This document shows positions 16,895 through 25,267 of a stretch of DNA of 64,000 nt, piece by piece. The position numbers were made by a program, and so were the translations under genes. The DNA lies in the NCBI GenBank assembly GCA_963800065.1, contig CAWCZO010000003.1, positions 434,001-498,000 on the forward strand, in the 5' to 3' direction. Positions within the stretch are counted from its first letter, which is position 1; each line of letters begins with the position of its first letter. Under the pieces are notes generated by a model, which was not told the DNA's origin, searched no databases, and saw only the letters and a list, made by a program, of their open reading frames with translations. This stretch comes from CAWJFJ01 sp963800065 (GTDB taxonomy: Bacteria > Actinomycetota > Acidimicrobiia > Acidimicrobiales > UBA8190).

Positions 16895-17383
16895 ATGGGG
16901 GCGCGGCGCGTCCGCGAGGACGACTCGTCGACTCTGTCAGATGTCGCGGACGAGCGCGAGGCGCCCCGCGTGCTGGTGGTAGGCACCGACGACTGGGCCA
17001 TCGAACAGTCGGCGGCCGCCCTGGAGGAGGCCGGCTTCGGCGTTCTGCGTTGTCACGAGCCCGGCCAGCCGGAGTTTCCCTGCAACGCCCTGATCGAGGG
17101 TCGGACCTGCCCGCTCGACGTCGGATTCGACGTGGTGGCGACGGTTCGGGCCCGTCCCCTGGACACCATGGCTCCCGGTGAGCTCGGGGTGGTGTGCGCC
17201 CTGCGTCACGGGATCCCGCTCGTGGCCGCCGGGGTGGCACCCGAGCGGCCGTTCGGGCCGTGGGCGTCCGTAACCGTGGAACAAGGGGGGGAATTGGTGG
17301 GTGCGTGTGAGAAGGTGGCAGGAGAAGCATTCGCCGAACTCGCCGCCGCCCCGGCCGTTCCGTCGCCCCGAGGAGGCTTCTGA
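16895..17383 (+). CDS. Uncharacterised Cys-containing receiver-like protein coupled to pilT
   Basis: A 162-residue soluble protein of unknown function. Its N-terminal half reads like a receiver or Rossmann-type alpha/beta fold (RVLVVGTDDWAIEQSAAALEE followed by a strand), but there is no receiver Asp-Thr-Lys set. A compact segment carries three Cys (RCHEPGQPEFPCNALIEGR, then TCPLD), which could bind metal or form a disulfide. The second half (DVVATVRARPLD, VVCALRHGIPLVAAG) continues the alternating pattern. The stop codon overlaps the ATG of pilT (TGATG at 17381-17385), so the two are translationally coupled and probably work together. ATG 16895 follows AGGATC; the frame is open further upstream without a good start. 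Confidence 0.6.
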   Translation: MGARRVREDDSSTLSDVADEREAPRVLVVGTDDWAIEQSAAALEEAGFGVLRCHEPGQPEFPCNALIEGRTCPLDVGFDVVATVRARPLDTMAPGELGVVCALRHGIPLVAAGVAPERPFGPWASVTVEQGGELVGACEKVAGEAFAELAAAPAVPSPRGGF

Positions 17384-18528
17384 TGCCACCCGAAGGTGCC
17401 ATCCGCGTCACCGACGACATCGAACCCTGGCTCGAAGAGCTGTGGGCCAACAACGGTACCGACCTCCTCATCACCGCCGGTGCCCCGCCGCTGGTGCGGA
17501 TCGACGGTCAGATCCAACCCGTGAAGGGGGAGGAACCGCTCACCGCCGCCCGCGCCGAACGGATCGTGCTGGCCGTGATGGGCGACGAGCTCATCGTGAA
17601 GTTCCGCGAGGAGCGCGAGATCGACTTCGCCTTCAGCTGGCGCAATCAGGCCCGCCTGCGGTGCAACGCCTTCCACCAGCGAGACACGTGCGCCATGGCC
17701 CTGCGTGTCATCCCCTACGAGATCCCGGGGTTCGACGAGCTCGGCATCCCGCCGGCAGTCGAGCGTCTGGTGAACCTTCCCATGGGTCTCGTGATCGTCA
17801 CCGGGCCGACCGGTTCGGGGAAGTCGACCACCTTGGCCGCCATGCTCGACTACATCAACCGCAATCGGGCCTGTCACATCGTCACCATCGAGGACCCCAT
17901 CGAGTACGTGCACGGCAATCACCGCTCGGCGGTGAGCCAGCGGGAGGTGGGCAACGATACCGAATCGTTCCCGAGGGCTCTCCGTTCGGCTCTGCGCGAA
18001 GACCCCGACGTCCTGCTCGTGGGCGAGATGCGCGACCTCGAGAGCATCGCCACGACGTTGACCATCGCCGAGACCGGGCACCTGGTCTTCGCCACCCTGC
18101 ACACCAACGACAGCGCCCAGGCCATCGACCGCATCGTCGACATGTTCCCCTCGGACCGGCGCGATCAGATCCAGGTGCAGCTGGCCTCCACACTGGAGGG
18201 CGTGATCTACCAGCGTCTCGTCCCGCTCAACGGCGGGGGCCTGGTGGCCGCCTACGAAGTGCTCTTCGCCAACCACGCCGTCCGTAACCTCGTACGCGAG
18301 GGAAAGACCCGTCAGCTCCGCAACGTGGTCGCCACGCACACCTCCGAGGGCATGCAGACACTCGAGATGGCGCTCACCAATCTCGTCAGCCGTGACCTCA
18401 TCAGTTACGAGGTGGCCCAGAAGGCGAGTCTGTATCCGAAGGAGATCGGCAGGCCCGGTCCGGGGTCGACGGCACAACCGCTGGTCATCGGACAGCCACC
18501 CCAGTCTCCCAGGATCGCCTCGATCTGA
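17383..18528 (+). CDS. pilT: Type IV pilus retraction ATPase PilT
   Basis: A 381-residue secretion ATPase of the PilT group. It has the PilT-type N-domain and the four nucleotide-binding boxes in order: Walker A GPTGSGKSTTLAAML (about residue 141), Asp box HIVTIEDPIEYVH, Walker B LLVGEMRDLESI and His box GHLVFATLHTNDSAQAIDR. In pilus systems hexameric PilT at the inner face of the membrane powers filament disassembly and retraction. The AIRAGRE-type C-terminal motif of proteobacterial PilT is not obvious. Translation is coupled to the preceding small gene. The extension ATPase PilB is encoded some 12 kb away on the other strand. Confidence 0.93.
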   Translation: MPPEGAIRVTDDIEPWLEELWANNGTDLLITAGAPPLVRIDGQIQPVKGEEPLTAARAERIVLAVMGDELIVKFREEREIDFAFSWRNQARLRCNAFHQRDTCAMALRVIPYEIPGFDELGIPPAVERLVNLPMGLVIVTGPTGSGKSTTLAAMLDYINRNRACHIVTIEDPIEYVHGNHRSAVSQREVGNDTESFPRALRSALREDPDVLLVGEMRDLESIATTLTIAETGHLVFATLHTNDSAQAIDRIVDMFPSDRRDQIQVQLASTLEGVIYQRLVPLNGGGLVAAYEVLFANHAVRNLVREGKTRQLRNVVATHTSEGMQTLEMALTNLVSRDLISYEVAQKASLYPKEIGRPGPGSTAQPLVIGQPPQSPRIASI

Positions 18529-18714
18529 CAGCACCGGCCCGGATCGTGCCCAACGACTCCGCCGTCGGGGTGTCGGTGCACGGGGAAGGCCCATTCGCCC
18601 CATAGCCGGAGTGGGGTTGGCGCATTGTTGTCACTGCATTGACGATGGTTGGAGCCCGGTGGGTTCAACTGTGTATTGGACGGAACGACTCGATAATTGG
18701 GGGGGGGGTGACGA

Positions 18715-20463
18715 GTGATCCGAAGGCGTAGGCCGGCCCGACCCGGCTCCGTTCGACCCGCTCGGCGACCCTCGTCCGATGACCCCACGACGCACGAGGG
18801 TGGCTTCACGCTGATCGAGCTCGTGATCGTCCTCACCGTCATCCCCATCGTCATCGCCGGTCTGGCGGCGGCCATCATCACCAGCTTCAAGGATCAGGCG
18901 GGAATCTACAACCGGCTCTCGGACTCACACGACGCCCAGATCACGTCCTCCTACTTCGTGCCCGACGTGGAGAGTGCCTCCTTCGTGAACACGAACGTCG
19001 CCGGGGTGCCGTGCGAGTCGATCGTCGCCCAGGTTCTGCTGGAGCTGACCGAGACCGCCCCCGGTGGTCAGACGGAACAGATCTACTACGTGGACAACAC
19101 CATCAACTACCATCCGGATTCGCAGCAGAACGCCATGTTGCGCATCGCGTGTAACGGTACCGTGCCTCTCGGTAACAACACGATCGTGGCTCACAGCGTG
19201 ACCTCGGCCACCGCCACCGTCTCCTGTGTCACGCCGGCTCCGGTGGCGCCGGCGCCGCAAGCGCCCTGGTCACCTACCTGGACCCCGTGCACCGCCGCCG
19301 GGGGGTCCGCCCCCGGCGTGTCGAGCGTCGCCCTGACGGTGTCGGAGGTGCCGACGACCAGCGGTAACGTTCCGTTGGACTCGTTCACCTACAGCCTCAC
19401 GGCCACCCCTCGGGCCTGGGTTCCCGAGACCGCGTTGGCGACGGGAGGAGCGCCGGTTCCCGGCCTCCTGCTCCTGGGCCCGAACATGAGGAACGGCGCC
19501 GACCTCATCTCGTTCACCGGCCCCGCCACCGGTCAGAAGTTGACGACGACAGCGTCCACGCCGTCCGGCGACATCGATGTCGATTCCAACAGCGCCGGCT
19601 CCGTGTCCATGACGGGGAACGATGCGATCAGCGCCGCCGGCAACTTCAACATCTACCACTGTGCGGCCAGTGCCGGGACCGCGTGTACCAACGGTGCTGT
19701 GTCGAGCACCGGAACGAACAACACGGTGGCGCCGGGCCCGGTGTCGCTGGCCACGGCGGTCCAGGACCCCCTTAGCAATCTGCCCACACCGGTTGTGCCG
19801 TCGCTGTCCTCAGCCCCCCCGTGCACGGGTCAGGTGGGCTCGACCATCTCCATCAGCAACCAGACCATTACGTGCCAGCCTGGGCTCTACAGCTCAGGAC
19901 TGGATATCACCGGAACCCACGACGTGATCACCTTTGTCGGTGGTGCCGGTGCCGAGTACCAGTTCGGGACCCCGGGCTGCACGGGGGCCCATTGTGCGTT
20001 GACCGGCCTCATCGTCACCGGGGCGAACGACACTCTCAATTTTCAGAGCGCCACGTACGTCTTCGAGGGTGCGATCGCCGATGTGAACGGCTGTTCGTCG
20101 AGCGGTTTGGCGGTCGCCAACAAGGGTGGGATCAGCCTCAGCGGCGGCGGGGACATCCTCCAGGACAACGGAGCCGGTGTGTTCCTCGACATCGTCGGCG
20201 GCCCCGCCGACTTCGGTTGTGGCGTGACCACCGACAACACCGTCGATCTCTCTCCCATGACAACGGGCCTCTATCAGGGAATCCTTCTCTTCGATGACAG
20301 GACGCCCACCGATCCACAGATCGTGGTCCTCGATGGCGTCACGACGACGGGAATCATCTACGCGCCCGACTCGTATGTGGACGTGTGGGGCAATGCGATG
20401 AACACGACAGGATCCATCGTGGCCCAGACCCTGGACCTCACGGGAAACCTGACGATTCAATGA
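18715..20463 (+). CDS. Large prepilin-like protein with beta-helix-type C-terminal domain (putative pilus tip adhesin)
   Basis: A 582-residue protein with a class III prepilin signal: a basic leader, then GG|FTLIELVIVLTVIPIV with Glu5 after the cleavage Gly, and the usual hydrophobic N-terminal helix. It is far longer than ordinary pilins of 150-200 residues. The distal part (about 250-580) is Gly/Ser/Thr/Asn-rich with short strand repeats (GLDITGTHDVITFVGG, GLIVTGANDTLNF, TGIIYAPDSYVDVWGN, GSIVAQTLDLTGN), resembling the beta-helix-like module seen in TadE/G-associated surface proteins. I infer a minor pilin carrying an adhesive head. GTG 18715 follows GGGGGGTGACGA. Its stop overlaps the ATG of the next prepilin gene. 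Confidence 0.7.
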   Translation: MIRRRRPARPGSVRPARRPSSDDPTTHEGGFTLIELVIVLTVIPIVIAGLAAAIITSFKDQAGIYNRLSDSHDAQITSSYFVPDVESASFVNTNVAGVPCESIVAQVLLELTETAPGGQTEQIYYVDNTINYHPDSQQNAMLRIACNGTVPLGNNTIVAHSVTSATATVSCVTPAPVAPAPQAPWSPTWTPCTAAGGSAPGVSSVALTVSEVPTTSGNVPLDSFTYSLTATPRAWVPETALATGGAPVPGLLLLGPNMRNGADLISFTGPATGQKLTTTASTPSGDIDVDSNSAGSVSMTGNDAISAAGNFNIYHCAASAGTACTNGAVSSTGTNNTVAPGPVSLATAVQDPLSNLPTPVVPSLSSAPPCTGQVGSTISISNQTITCQPGLYSSGLDITGTHDVITFVGGAGAEYQFGTPGCTGAHCALTGLIVTGANDTLNFQSATYVFEGAIADVNGCSSSGLAVANKGGISLSGGGDILQDNGAGVFLDIVGGPADFGCGVTTDNTVDLSPMTTGLYQGILLFDDRTPTDPQIVVLDGVTTTGIIYAPDSYVDVWGNAMNTTGSIVAQTLDLTGNLTIQ

Positions 20464-21233
20464 GGACGTCGAGGTTGGGCGCCGGAACCCTTCGAGCCTT
20501 GGTCCGCCGGTGGCAACGGACGCCGGCGGGGTCGTGCGGGTCAGAGGCGGGTGACACCCTCATCGAGGTCGTGATCGCCGTGGTCGTCATCGCCCTCACG
20601 GCAGCGGCCCTGCTGGGGGCCATCACCACGTCGATCGTGAGCTCGGCTGCCCATCGCAATCTGAGCACGGACGACACCTTGCTGCGATCGTACGCCGAGG
20701 AGGTTCAGTACCAGGTCGAGCAACAGCCGGCTCCGCTCTATCAACAGTGTGCGACGACCTACAACATCGCCCCCGACTTCACCGTTCCCACGGGGTACCA
20801 GCTGGCTGTCGGCCAGATCCAGTACTGGGGGGATCCCACCCAACTCACCCAGCCCCTGGCGCCGGGGGTGGCGACGCAGACCCTCAATGTCACCGCGCTG
20901 CCGGCTGCCATGAATGCCGGTGACACGTTGATCATCGGTAACCAGACGGCCATGGTCAGTTGGCAAGGGGCGGCGTCGGGCGCCACGTCGATCCCCATTT
21001 ACAGTTTCACGCCGAGTACCAGCACGAGCCAGGTCCAGTGGCTGTACGACGATGACTACGGCACCGACGCCAACGGGAACCCGTCCGGATTCGGTCCGGC
21101 GTGCTCAACCGCCGCCCTCACCCAGAACGCCTTACCCGGCAACGACATTCAGCAGTTGACGATTACCGTGACGTCACCGACGGGCATCTCTGAGAGTCTC
21201 TCGATCGTGGTGAGGAATCCCAGCTATGTGTAA
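20460..21233 (+). CDS. Prepilin-like minor pilin with variant cleavage motif
   Basis: A 257-residue protein starting at the ATG that overlaps the previous stop (ATGA). A 34-residue basic leader precedes AGDTLIEVVIAVVVIALTAA, a type IV pilin hydrophobic helix with Glu at +5. The residue after the cleavage Gly is Asp instead of the usual Phe or Met, an unusual +1 position that may affect processing or N-methylation. The C-terminal domain is Thr/Ser-rich with Cys near residues 100 and 220. Position and overlap on both sides suggest a minor pilin in a PilV/PilW/PilX-like priming set. Confidence 0.75.
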   Translation: MRTSRLGAGTLRALVRRWQRTPAGSCGSEAGDTLIEVVIAVVVIALTAAALLGAITTSIVSSAAHRNLSTDDTLLRSYAEEVQYQVEQQPAPLYQQCATTYNIAPDFTVPTGYQLAVGQIQYWGDPTQLTQPLAPGVATQTLNVTALPAAMNAGDTLIIGNQTAMVSWQGAASGATSIPIYSFTPSTSTSQVQWLYDDDYGTDANGNPSGFGPACSTAALTQNALPGNDIQQLTITVTSPTGISESLSIVVRNPSYV

Positions 21234-21708
21234 GAGCGAACATGGAGAGAGCGGCGCCGTCCTGATCCTGGCGTTGATCTTCGTCATCGTCACTGGTGTG
21301 GTCGGAGTGGCCTTGGCCTCTCTGACCAGCACCAACCTCTCAGCCACATCGGGCCTTCAGGCGAAACGCGGTGCCGAGTTCGCTGCTGACGGTGCCGTCG
21401 ATGCGGCCGTCCAGATCGTCCGGTACTCAGGGGCCACGTTCACCTCGGGTACGTGGGCACCGTGCGCCCCCAATACCCAGCCGCTCACCATGGATGGCTC
21501 GACCATCTGGGTCGAGTGCACGCTGGGTAACGCGACGGCCCCGACAGGAGGGCGGGCGGTGGAATTCCAGGCTTGCGGGGTGGATCCGGTCCCCACCTGC
21601 ACGGCGGTCGATCTCACGGCGCAGGTCGCCTTCGATGACAATGCCGTCGGTGGTGGTCCACAGGTCGGCACATCGGTGACCATCGTCAGCTGGAACGACG
21701 CCGCCTGA
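21226..21708 (+). CDS. PilX-like minor pilin
   Basis: A 160-residue protein overlapping the preceding gene by eight bases. A short leader (MCKSEHGESG) is followed by AVLILALIFVIVTGVVGVAL, a pilin-type hydrophobic helix with no Glu5, then a helix with ALASLTSTNLSATSGLQA and AEFAADGAVDAAVQ. This is the pattern of the PilX N-terminal family, whose members lack the canonical Glu and often cap the pilus. Two Cys pairs lie in the C-terminal half (WVECTLGN, EFQACGVDPVPTC). It closes the three-gene overlapping cassette. Confidence 0.7.
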   Translation: MCKSEHGESGAVLILALIFVIVTGVVGVALASLTSTNLSATSGLQAKRGAEFAADGAVDAAVQIVRYSGATFTSGTWAPCAPNTQPLTMDGSTIWVECTLGNATAPTGGRAVEFQACGVDPVPTCTAVDLTAQVAFDDNAVGGGPQVGTSVTIVSWNDAA

Positions 21709-21741
21709 TCGGTCGCCCGCGTGGCGGGGCTGGCCGACAGG

Positions 21742-22185
21742 TCAGCGCTCGGGTCCCCGATCCCGCTGGACCCGGGACAGGATTCGCGCCAGGGTCTCGA
21801 GGTCGTCGGCCGGCAGCTCGGACAGGCCCACCGGTGGCCGCTCGAGGATCCGCTCGGCCCGTCGGGCCAGCGTCAAACCGGCAGCGGTGGCCACCACGAC
21901 CTTGGCCCGCCGGTCGGTGGGATGGGGCCGGCGCTCGACCAGACCGGCGCGTTCGAGGTCATCGACCATCGTCGTCAGGTTGGGCGGATCCACGCCGAGC
22001 CGGGCGGCCAGCTCCCCCATGGGCATGGGCTTACCGGCGATCCGTCGTAGCGCCCTGATCTTTCCGAAGCTCAGACCGACCTTTTCGCTGACCTCCCGTC
22101 GTCGTTCGTTGTCCAGCACCAGATCGGCCATCGCCTGCCACGCCTGGCGCGCGGCGTCGCGGCGACGGGTGTTCGCCGACGTCAT
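21742..22185 (-). CDS. MarR-family transcriptional regulator
   Basis: A 147-residue winged-helix repressor. The DNA-binding core shows MPMGELAARLGVDPPNLTTM (helix-turn-helix) and the wing LVERRPHPTDRRAKVVVATA with the conserved DxR, flanked by dimerisation helices. MarR proteins repress adjacent transporter genes until a phenolic or other ligand binds. Its ATG overlaps the stop of the upstream MFS gene (ATGA at 22182-22185), so both are in one operon and the regulator is probably autoregulated. Candidate operators lie ahead of the MFS gene at 23664-23701. Confidence 0.92.
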   Translation of the reverse strand: MTSANTRRRDAARQAWQAMADLVLDNERRREVSEKVGLSFGKIRALRRIAGKPMPMGELAARLGVDPPNLTTMVDDLERAGLVERRPHPTDRRAKVVVATAAGLTLARRAERILERPPVGLSELPADDLETLARILSRVQRDRGPER

Positions 22186-23671
22186 CCCGTGTGTCCTTCG
22201 AGGAACTCGGGGTTGATGACCTCGGCCGTGCGTCGGGCTGTACCTCTGGCCCAGGGGGAGGTGGCGACCAGGCCGAGGACCAGCACAACCGCCCCGCATC
22301 CGGCCAGGACCCACCAACCGGCCCGGCTGGCCCCGGCGAAGTCGAGGTGCCCGCCTTTCTGCAACGAGGAGGACACCAGTGCGCCGACCACGGCCACGCC
22401 CAGAGTCTGGCCGATCTGGCGTGAGGTGGTGGCGATGGCCGCGGCCACGCCGGCCTGGGCTCGGGGCATTCCCGAAACAGCGGCATTGGTGATCGGCGCG
22501 TTTACGAAACCGAAACCGACGCCGAAGATAACGTAGGCCGTGAACAACCACGTGAACGGGGTGGTGGCGCTCAGCCCGACCAGCATGAGGCAGGCGGCGC
22601 ACAGCGTGGTACCGGCGATGACCAGGGGGATCCTGCTGCCCCGCCGACCGACCAGTCGGCCCGAGAGCGGCGGGAGGAGCATGGTCATGGCCGCCATGGG
22701 CAGGGTATCGATTCCCGCCTGGAGCGGGGAGAGCCCGCGTACGTCCTGGAGGTAGAGCGTATTGAGGAAGAGGAACCCCCCGAGGGCGGCGAAGGCGGCC
22801 ACGGCGGTGACGGTGGCCGAGGAGAACGGAACCGACCGGAAGAAGCGCAGATCGATCAGGGGCTCGCGGGCCCTGTGCTCCCAGACCAGGAGGCGCAACC
22901 AGCGACACAGCGGCGACGAGGAAGGCGCCGACGATGACGGCCGACGACCAGCCGCGGTCGGGGGCTTCGATGATGCCGTAGGTGAGCGAGGCCAGGAGCG
23001 TGACCACGAGCACCTGCCCGGGGACGTCCACCTTCCTCGCCACGGGTGCCTTGGACTCGGGGATGAAGCGGAGCGCCAGGACCACCGCCGTCAGGCCGAT
23101 GGGGATGTTGATCCAGAAGATCGACCGCCAACCGACCGAGGTCACCAGGAGCCCACCCACCACCGGGACCGAGGGCCATGGACACGCCGACTACCGCGGC
23201 CCAGACTCCGATGGCCTGGGCCCGTTCTCGGGGGATGGTAAAGGTGTTCGTGATGATCGACATGGCCACAGGGTTCAACATCGATCCGCCCACGGCCTGG
23301 ACCATGCGGAAGATGATCAGCGTGCCCAGGTTGGGGGCCAGGCTGCACAGCAATGAGCCGGCGGCGAAGGTGAGCAGTCCGATGACGAATGTGCGTCGTC
23401 GCCCGAGACGGTCGGCGGTCGAGCCCGAGAGCATGAGCAGGCTGGCCAGCACCAGGGTGTAGGCGTCCACCGTCCACTGCAGGCCCGATAACGGAGCGTG
23501 GAAGTCCCGGCCGATCGAGGGCAGGGCGACGTTGACGATGGTGATGTCGAGTCCCACGATGAGGAGGCTCATCGAGCAGATGAGCAGGACGCCGATGCGC
23601 CGCCGGCGGCTCAATCCAAGGGCCATCGCCGGGCTCGGCCCAGATTCTTGTACCAACATAATAGTTATCAT
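22182..23671 (-). pseudogene. MFS drug exporter (DHA2/EmrB-like), broken by two +1 frameshifts
   Basis: Three reading frames each hold part of one 14-helix MFS protein. Frame one gives the N-terminus with GLDITIVNVALPSIGRDF, QWTVDAYTL and the motif A segment DRLGRRRTF, up to VGVSMALGP. Frame two resumes with VVGGLLVTSVGWRSIFWINI and runs to VAAVSL. Frame three continues from LRLLVWEHRAREPLIDLRF to the end at 22182. Each junction is repaired by removing a single base: one of the CC pair near 23163-23164 and one near 22899-22900. Either the exporter is dead or these are sequencing indels; two in one gene of otherwise intact sequence favours a real pseudogene only weakly. The start is taken at the ATG at 23671; 23659 is also possible. 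Confidence 0.8.
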
Positions 23672-23674
23672 AAC
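23664..23674. promoter_or_regulatory. Candidate MarR operator, perfect palindrome
   Basis: GTTAT-C-ATAAC is a perfect inverted repeat overlapping a TATGAT -10-like sequence on the minus strand, at the start of the MFS gene. This placement fits repression by the downstream MarR protein. Confidence 0.4.
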
Positions 23675-23681
23675 GTAACGA

Positions 23682-23701
23682 CTTGACCCTTTCCGGTCAA
23701 G
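23682..23701. promoter_or_regulatory. Second candidate operator, inverted repeat with 6-bp spacer
   Basis: CTTGACC and GGTCAAG form perfect 7-bp arms separated by six bases, just upstream of the 23664-23674 palindrome. The right arm supplies TTGACC on the minus strand, a -35-like sequence, but its 22-base distance from TATGAT is too long for a normal promoter. Confidence 0.4.
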
Positions 23702-23926
23702 GGCCCGTCCTGATTGAGGCCTGAGGGACTCCGACATGGATGGCACAGAGGTTCACCAGCCCACGTCCTCGAAGGCGGGGACGCCCACTTCCGTCGAGCT
23801 GACCGGCAGTCGCACGGGTACGTCCTCCGATCCGACCCACGAGTTCCTGTCCGGCACTCGTCTCCCAAAGAGCCCATGCCGCTATTCGAGTACGAGCTCC
23901 GGCAAGGCAGAACACGGCGAATCGAA
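23702..23926. other. Left flank of the IS insertion
   Basis: No gene is recognised. A reading frame opening at ATG 23736 stays open across the reconstructed empty site (one CGCCGG removed) until a stop near 26250, but its translation has no recognisable domain, so I do not call it a gene. Confidence 0.3.
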
Positions 23927-23932
23927 CGCCGG
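23927..23932. repeat. Target-site duplication, left copy
   Basis: CGCCGG immediately left of the IS terminal TGT. The identical hexamer follows the right terminal CA at 26083-26088. IS21 elements usually generate 4-8 bp duplications. Confidence 0.8.
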
Positions 23933-23958
23933 TGTCGACGACGGTCCAATACTGAGCA
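23933..23958 (+). repeat. IS21 left outer terminal repeat (L1)
   Basis: Begins TGTCGACGACGGTC; a degenerate copy of the right outer repeat, with five mismatches in 26 bases. Confidence 0.75.
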
Positions 23959-23964
23959 CCTGAC

Positions 23965-23983
23965 GCCGGTCGAAAACTGCGCG
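23965..23983 (+). repeat. IS21 left inner terminal repeat (L2)
   Basis: GCCGGTCGAAAACTGCGCG, the exact inverse of the right inner repeat at 26032-26050; a presumed IstA binding site. Confidence 0.85.
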
Positions 23984-24043
23984 ATCCACCATCACGTGCA
24001 GTGATCGATCGATCCTCGAGTCACGCCGACCCGAGGAGGAAAG

Positions 24044-25267
24044 GTGTACAACGTGCAGGATTGGGCCGAGGTCCATCGCCTTTTCCACCGCGAGAGCTGG
24101 TCAAAGACGGCGATCGCCGAGAAGCTCCACATGAGCCGCAACACCGTCGACAGGCTCCTGGGGCTCCAAGAGCCACCCCGCTATGAGCGGACTGGGGCGG
24201 GTTCCGCCCTCGACGCCCACATGGACGACATCGTGGCCATGCTCGAGGAGAACCCTCGGGCCCCGGCCACGGTGATCCTGGAGCGGCTGCGCCCCCTCGG
24301 CTACACCGGTGGCATCACGGTGCTGAAGCAGCGGGTGGCCAAGCTCCGCCCAGTCTTGCGGGCGGCCAAGAGCTATCAGCGCACCAGCTATCTGCCGGGC
24401 GAGATCGCCCAGCTCGACTGGTGGCACACCGGCGTCGACATCCCCGTCGGCAAGGGGGCGGGGCGGGAGGCCTTCGGCCTCGTGACCACGCTGCCGCACT
24501 CGGCCGCCCACTCGACCGTCTTCACCTTCGGGCGCACCACAGCCGAGTTCTGTGCGGCCGTGGTCGGCTGCTTCGAACGTTTGGGCGGGGTGCCGGAGAA
24601 GGCGGTGACCGACAACGAGAGCTGCATCGTGGGCGGACGCCACGGGGGCCGGGCGAAGCTCACCGACCCGGTGGCCGCATTGTTCGGAGCGCTTCTTCTC
24701 CAGCCCGTGGTCCTGCGGCCCCGGTTCCCCGAGGGCAAGGGCCAGGACGAACGCACCGTCGGCTATCTCCAGACCTCGTTCCTGCCCCTGCGGCACTTCG
24801 GGTCCCTGGACGATCTCCAGGACCAACACGACGACTGGGCCACCACCGTGGCCTTCGAACGTCACCACCGCCGGATCGGGGCCAAGGTGAAAGACGCCTG
24901 GCGGGTGGAGAAGGGCTATCTGCGTGCCCTTCCCGATCCGCTTCCCGACATCGACAGCCGTCTCGAGGTGCGGGTCATGAAGGACGGCTTCGTCAGAGTG
25001 GTCGATGTCGACTACTCCGTGCCGCCGGGGCTGTCGGGTCGACGAGTCCAGGTGCGGTTGTCGCTCACCGACGTCTCGGTCCACTTGGAAGGAGAGGTCA
25101 TCGCCCATCACCAGCGTTCCTACGTGCCGGCCGACGTCGTGCTCGACCCGGCCCATGCCCGGGCCCTTCGCCTGCAGCGCACGGCCGCCCGCCAGCTCAC
25201 CGTCGGCGATGTGGTGGTGCCGGTGGCCGACCTGAGTCGTTATGACGCACTGGTCGGTCTGGCGTGA
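24044..25267 (+). CDS. istA: IS21 transposase IstA
   Basis: A 407-residue transposase. The N-terminal helix-turn-helix (SWSKTAIAEKLHMSRNTVDRL) recognises the terminal repeats. The DDE catalytic core follows: first Asp in IAQLDWWHTG, second Asp in KAVTDNESCI, and Glu in EGKGQDERTVGYL. A C-terminal beta-rich domain (VRVVDVDYSVPPGLSGRRV) is typical of IstA. The stop overlaps the GTG start of istB, the usual arrangement for coupled translation. The start at 24044 (GTG, translated Met) follows GAGGAAAG. Confidence 0.95.
   Translation: MYNVQDWAEVHRLFHRESWSKTAIAEKLHMSRNTVDRLLGLQEPPRYERTGAGSALDAHMDDIVAMLEENPRAPATVILERLRPLGYTGGITVLKQRVAKLRPVLRAAKSYQRTSYLPGEIAQLDWWHTGVDIPVGKGAGREAFGLVTTLPHSAAHSTVFTFGRTTAEFCAAVVGCFERLGGVPEKAVTDNESCIVGGRHGGRAKLTDPVAALFGALLLQPVVLRPRFPEGKGQDERTVGYLQTSFLPLRHFGSLDDLQDQHDDWATTVAFERHHRRIGAKVKDAWRVEKGYLRALPDPLPDIDSRLEVRVMKDGFVRVVDVDYSVPPGLSGRRVQVRLSLTDVSVHLEGEVIAHHQRSYVPADVVLDPAHARALRLQRTAARQLTVGDVVVPVADLSRYDALVGLA

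Noticed and set aside
23905..23932. tRNA-like T-arm on the minus strand (CGGCG-TTCGATT-CGCCG) at the IS insertion point
   Set aside because: No matching acceptor, anticodon or D arm is found when the IS is removed, so it is not a split tRNA.
23736..23963. 75-codon frame interrupted by the IS element and open across the reconstructed empty site
   Set aside because: No protein-like features or ribosome-binding site; open frames are common at this base composition.
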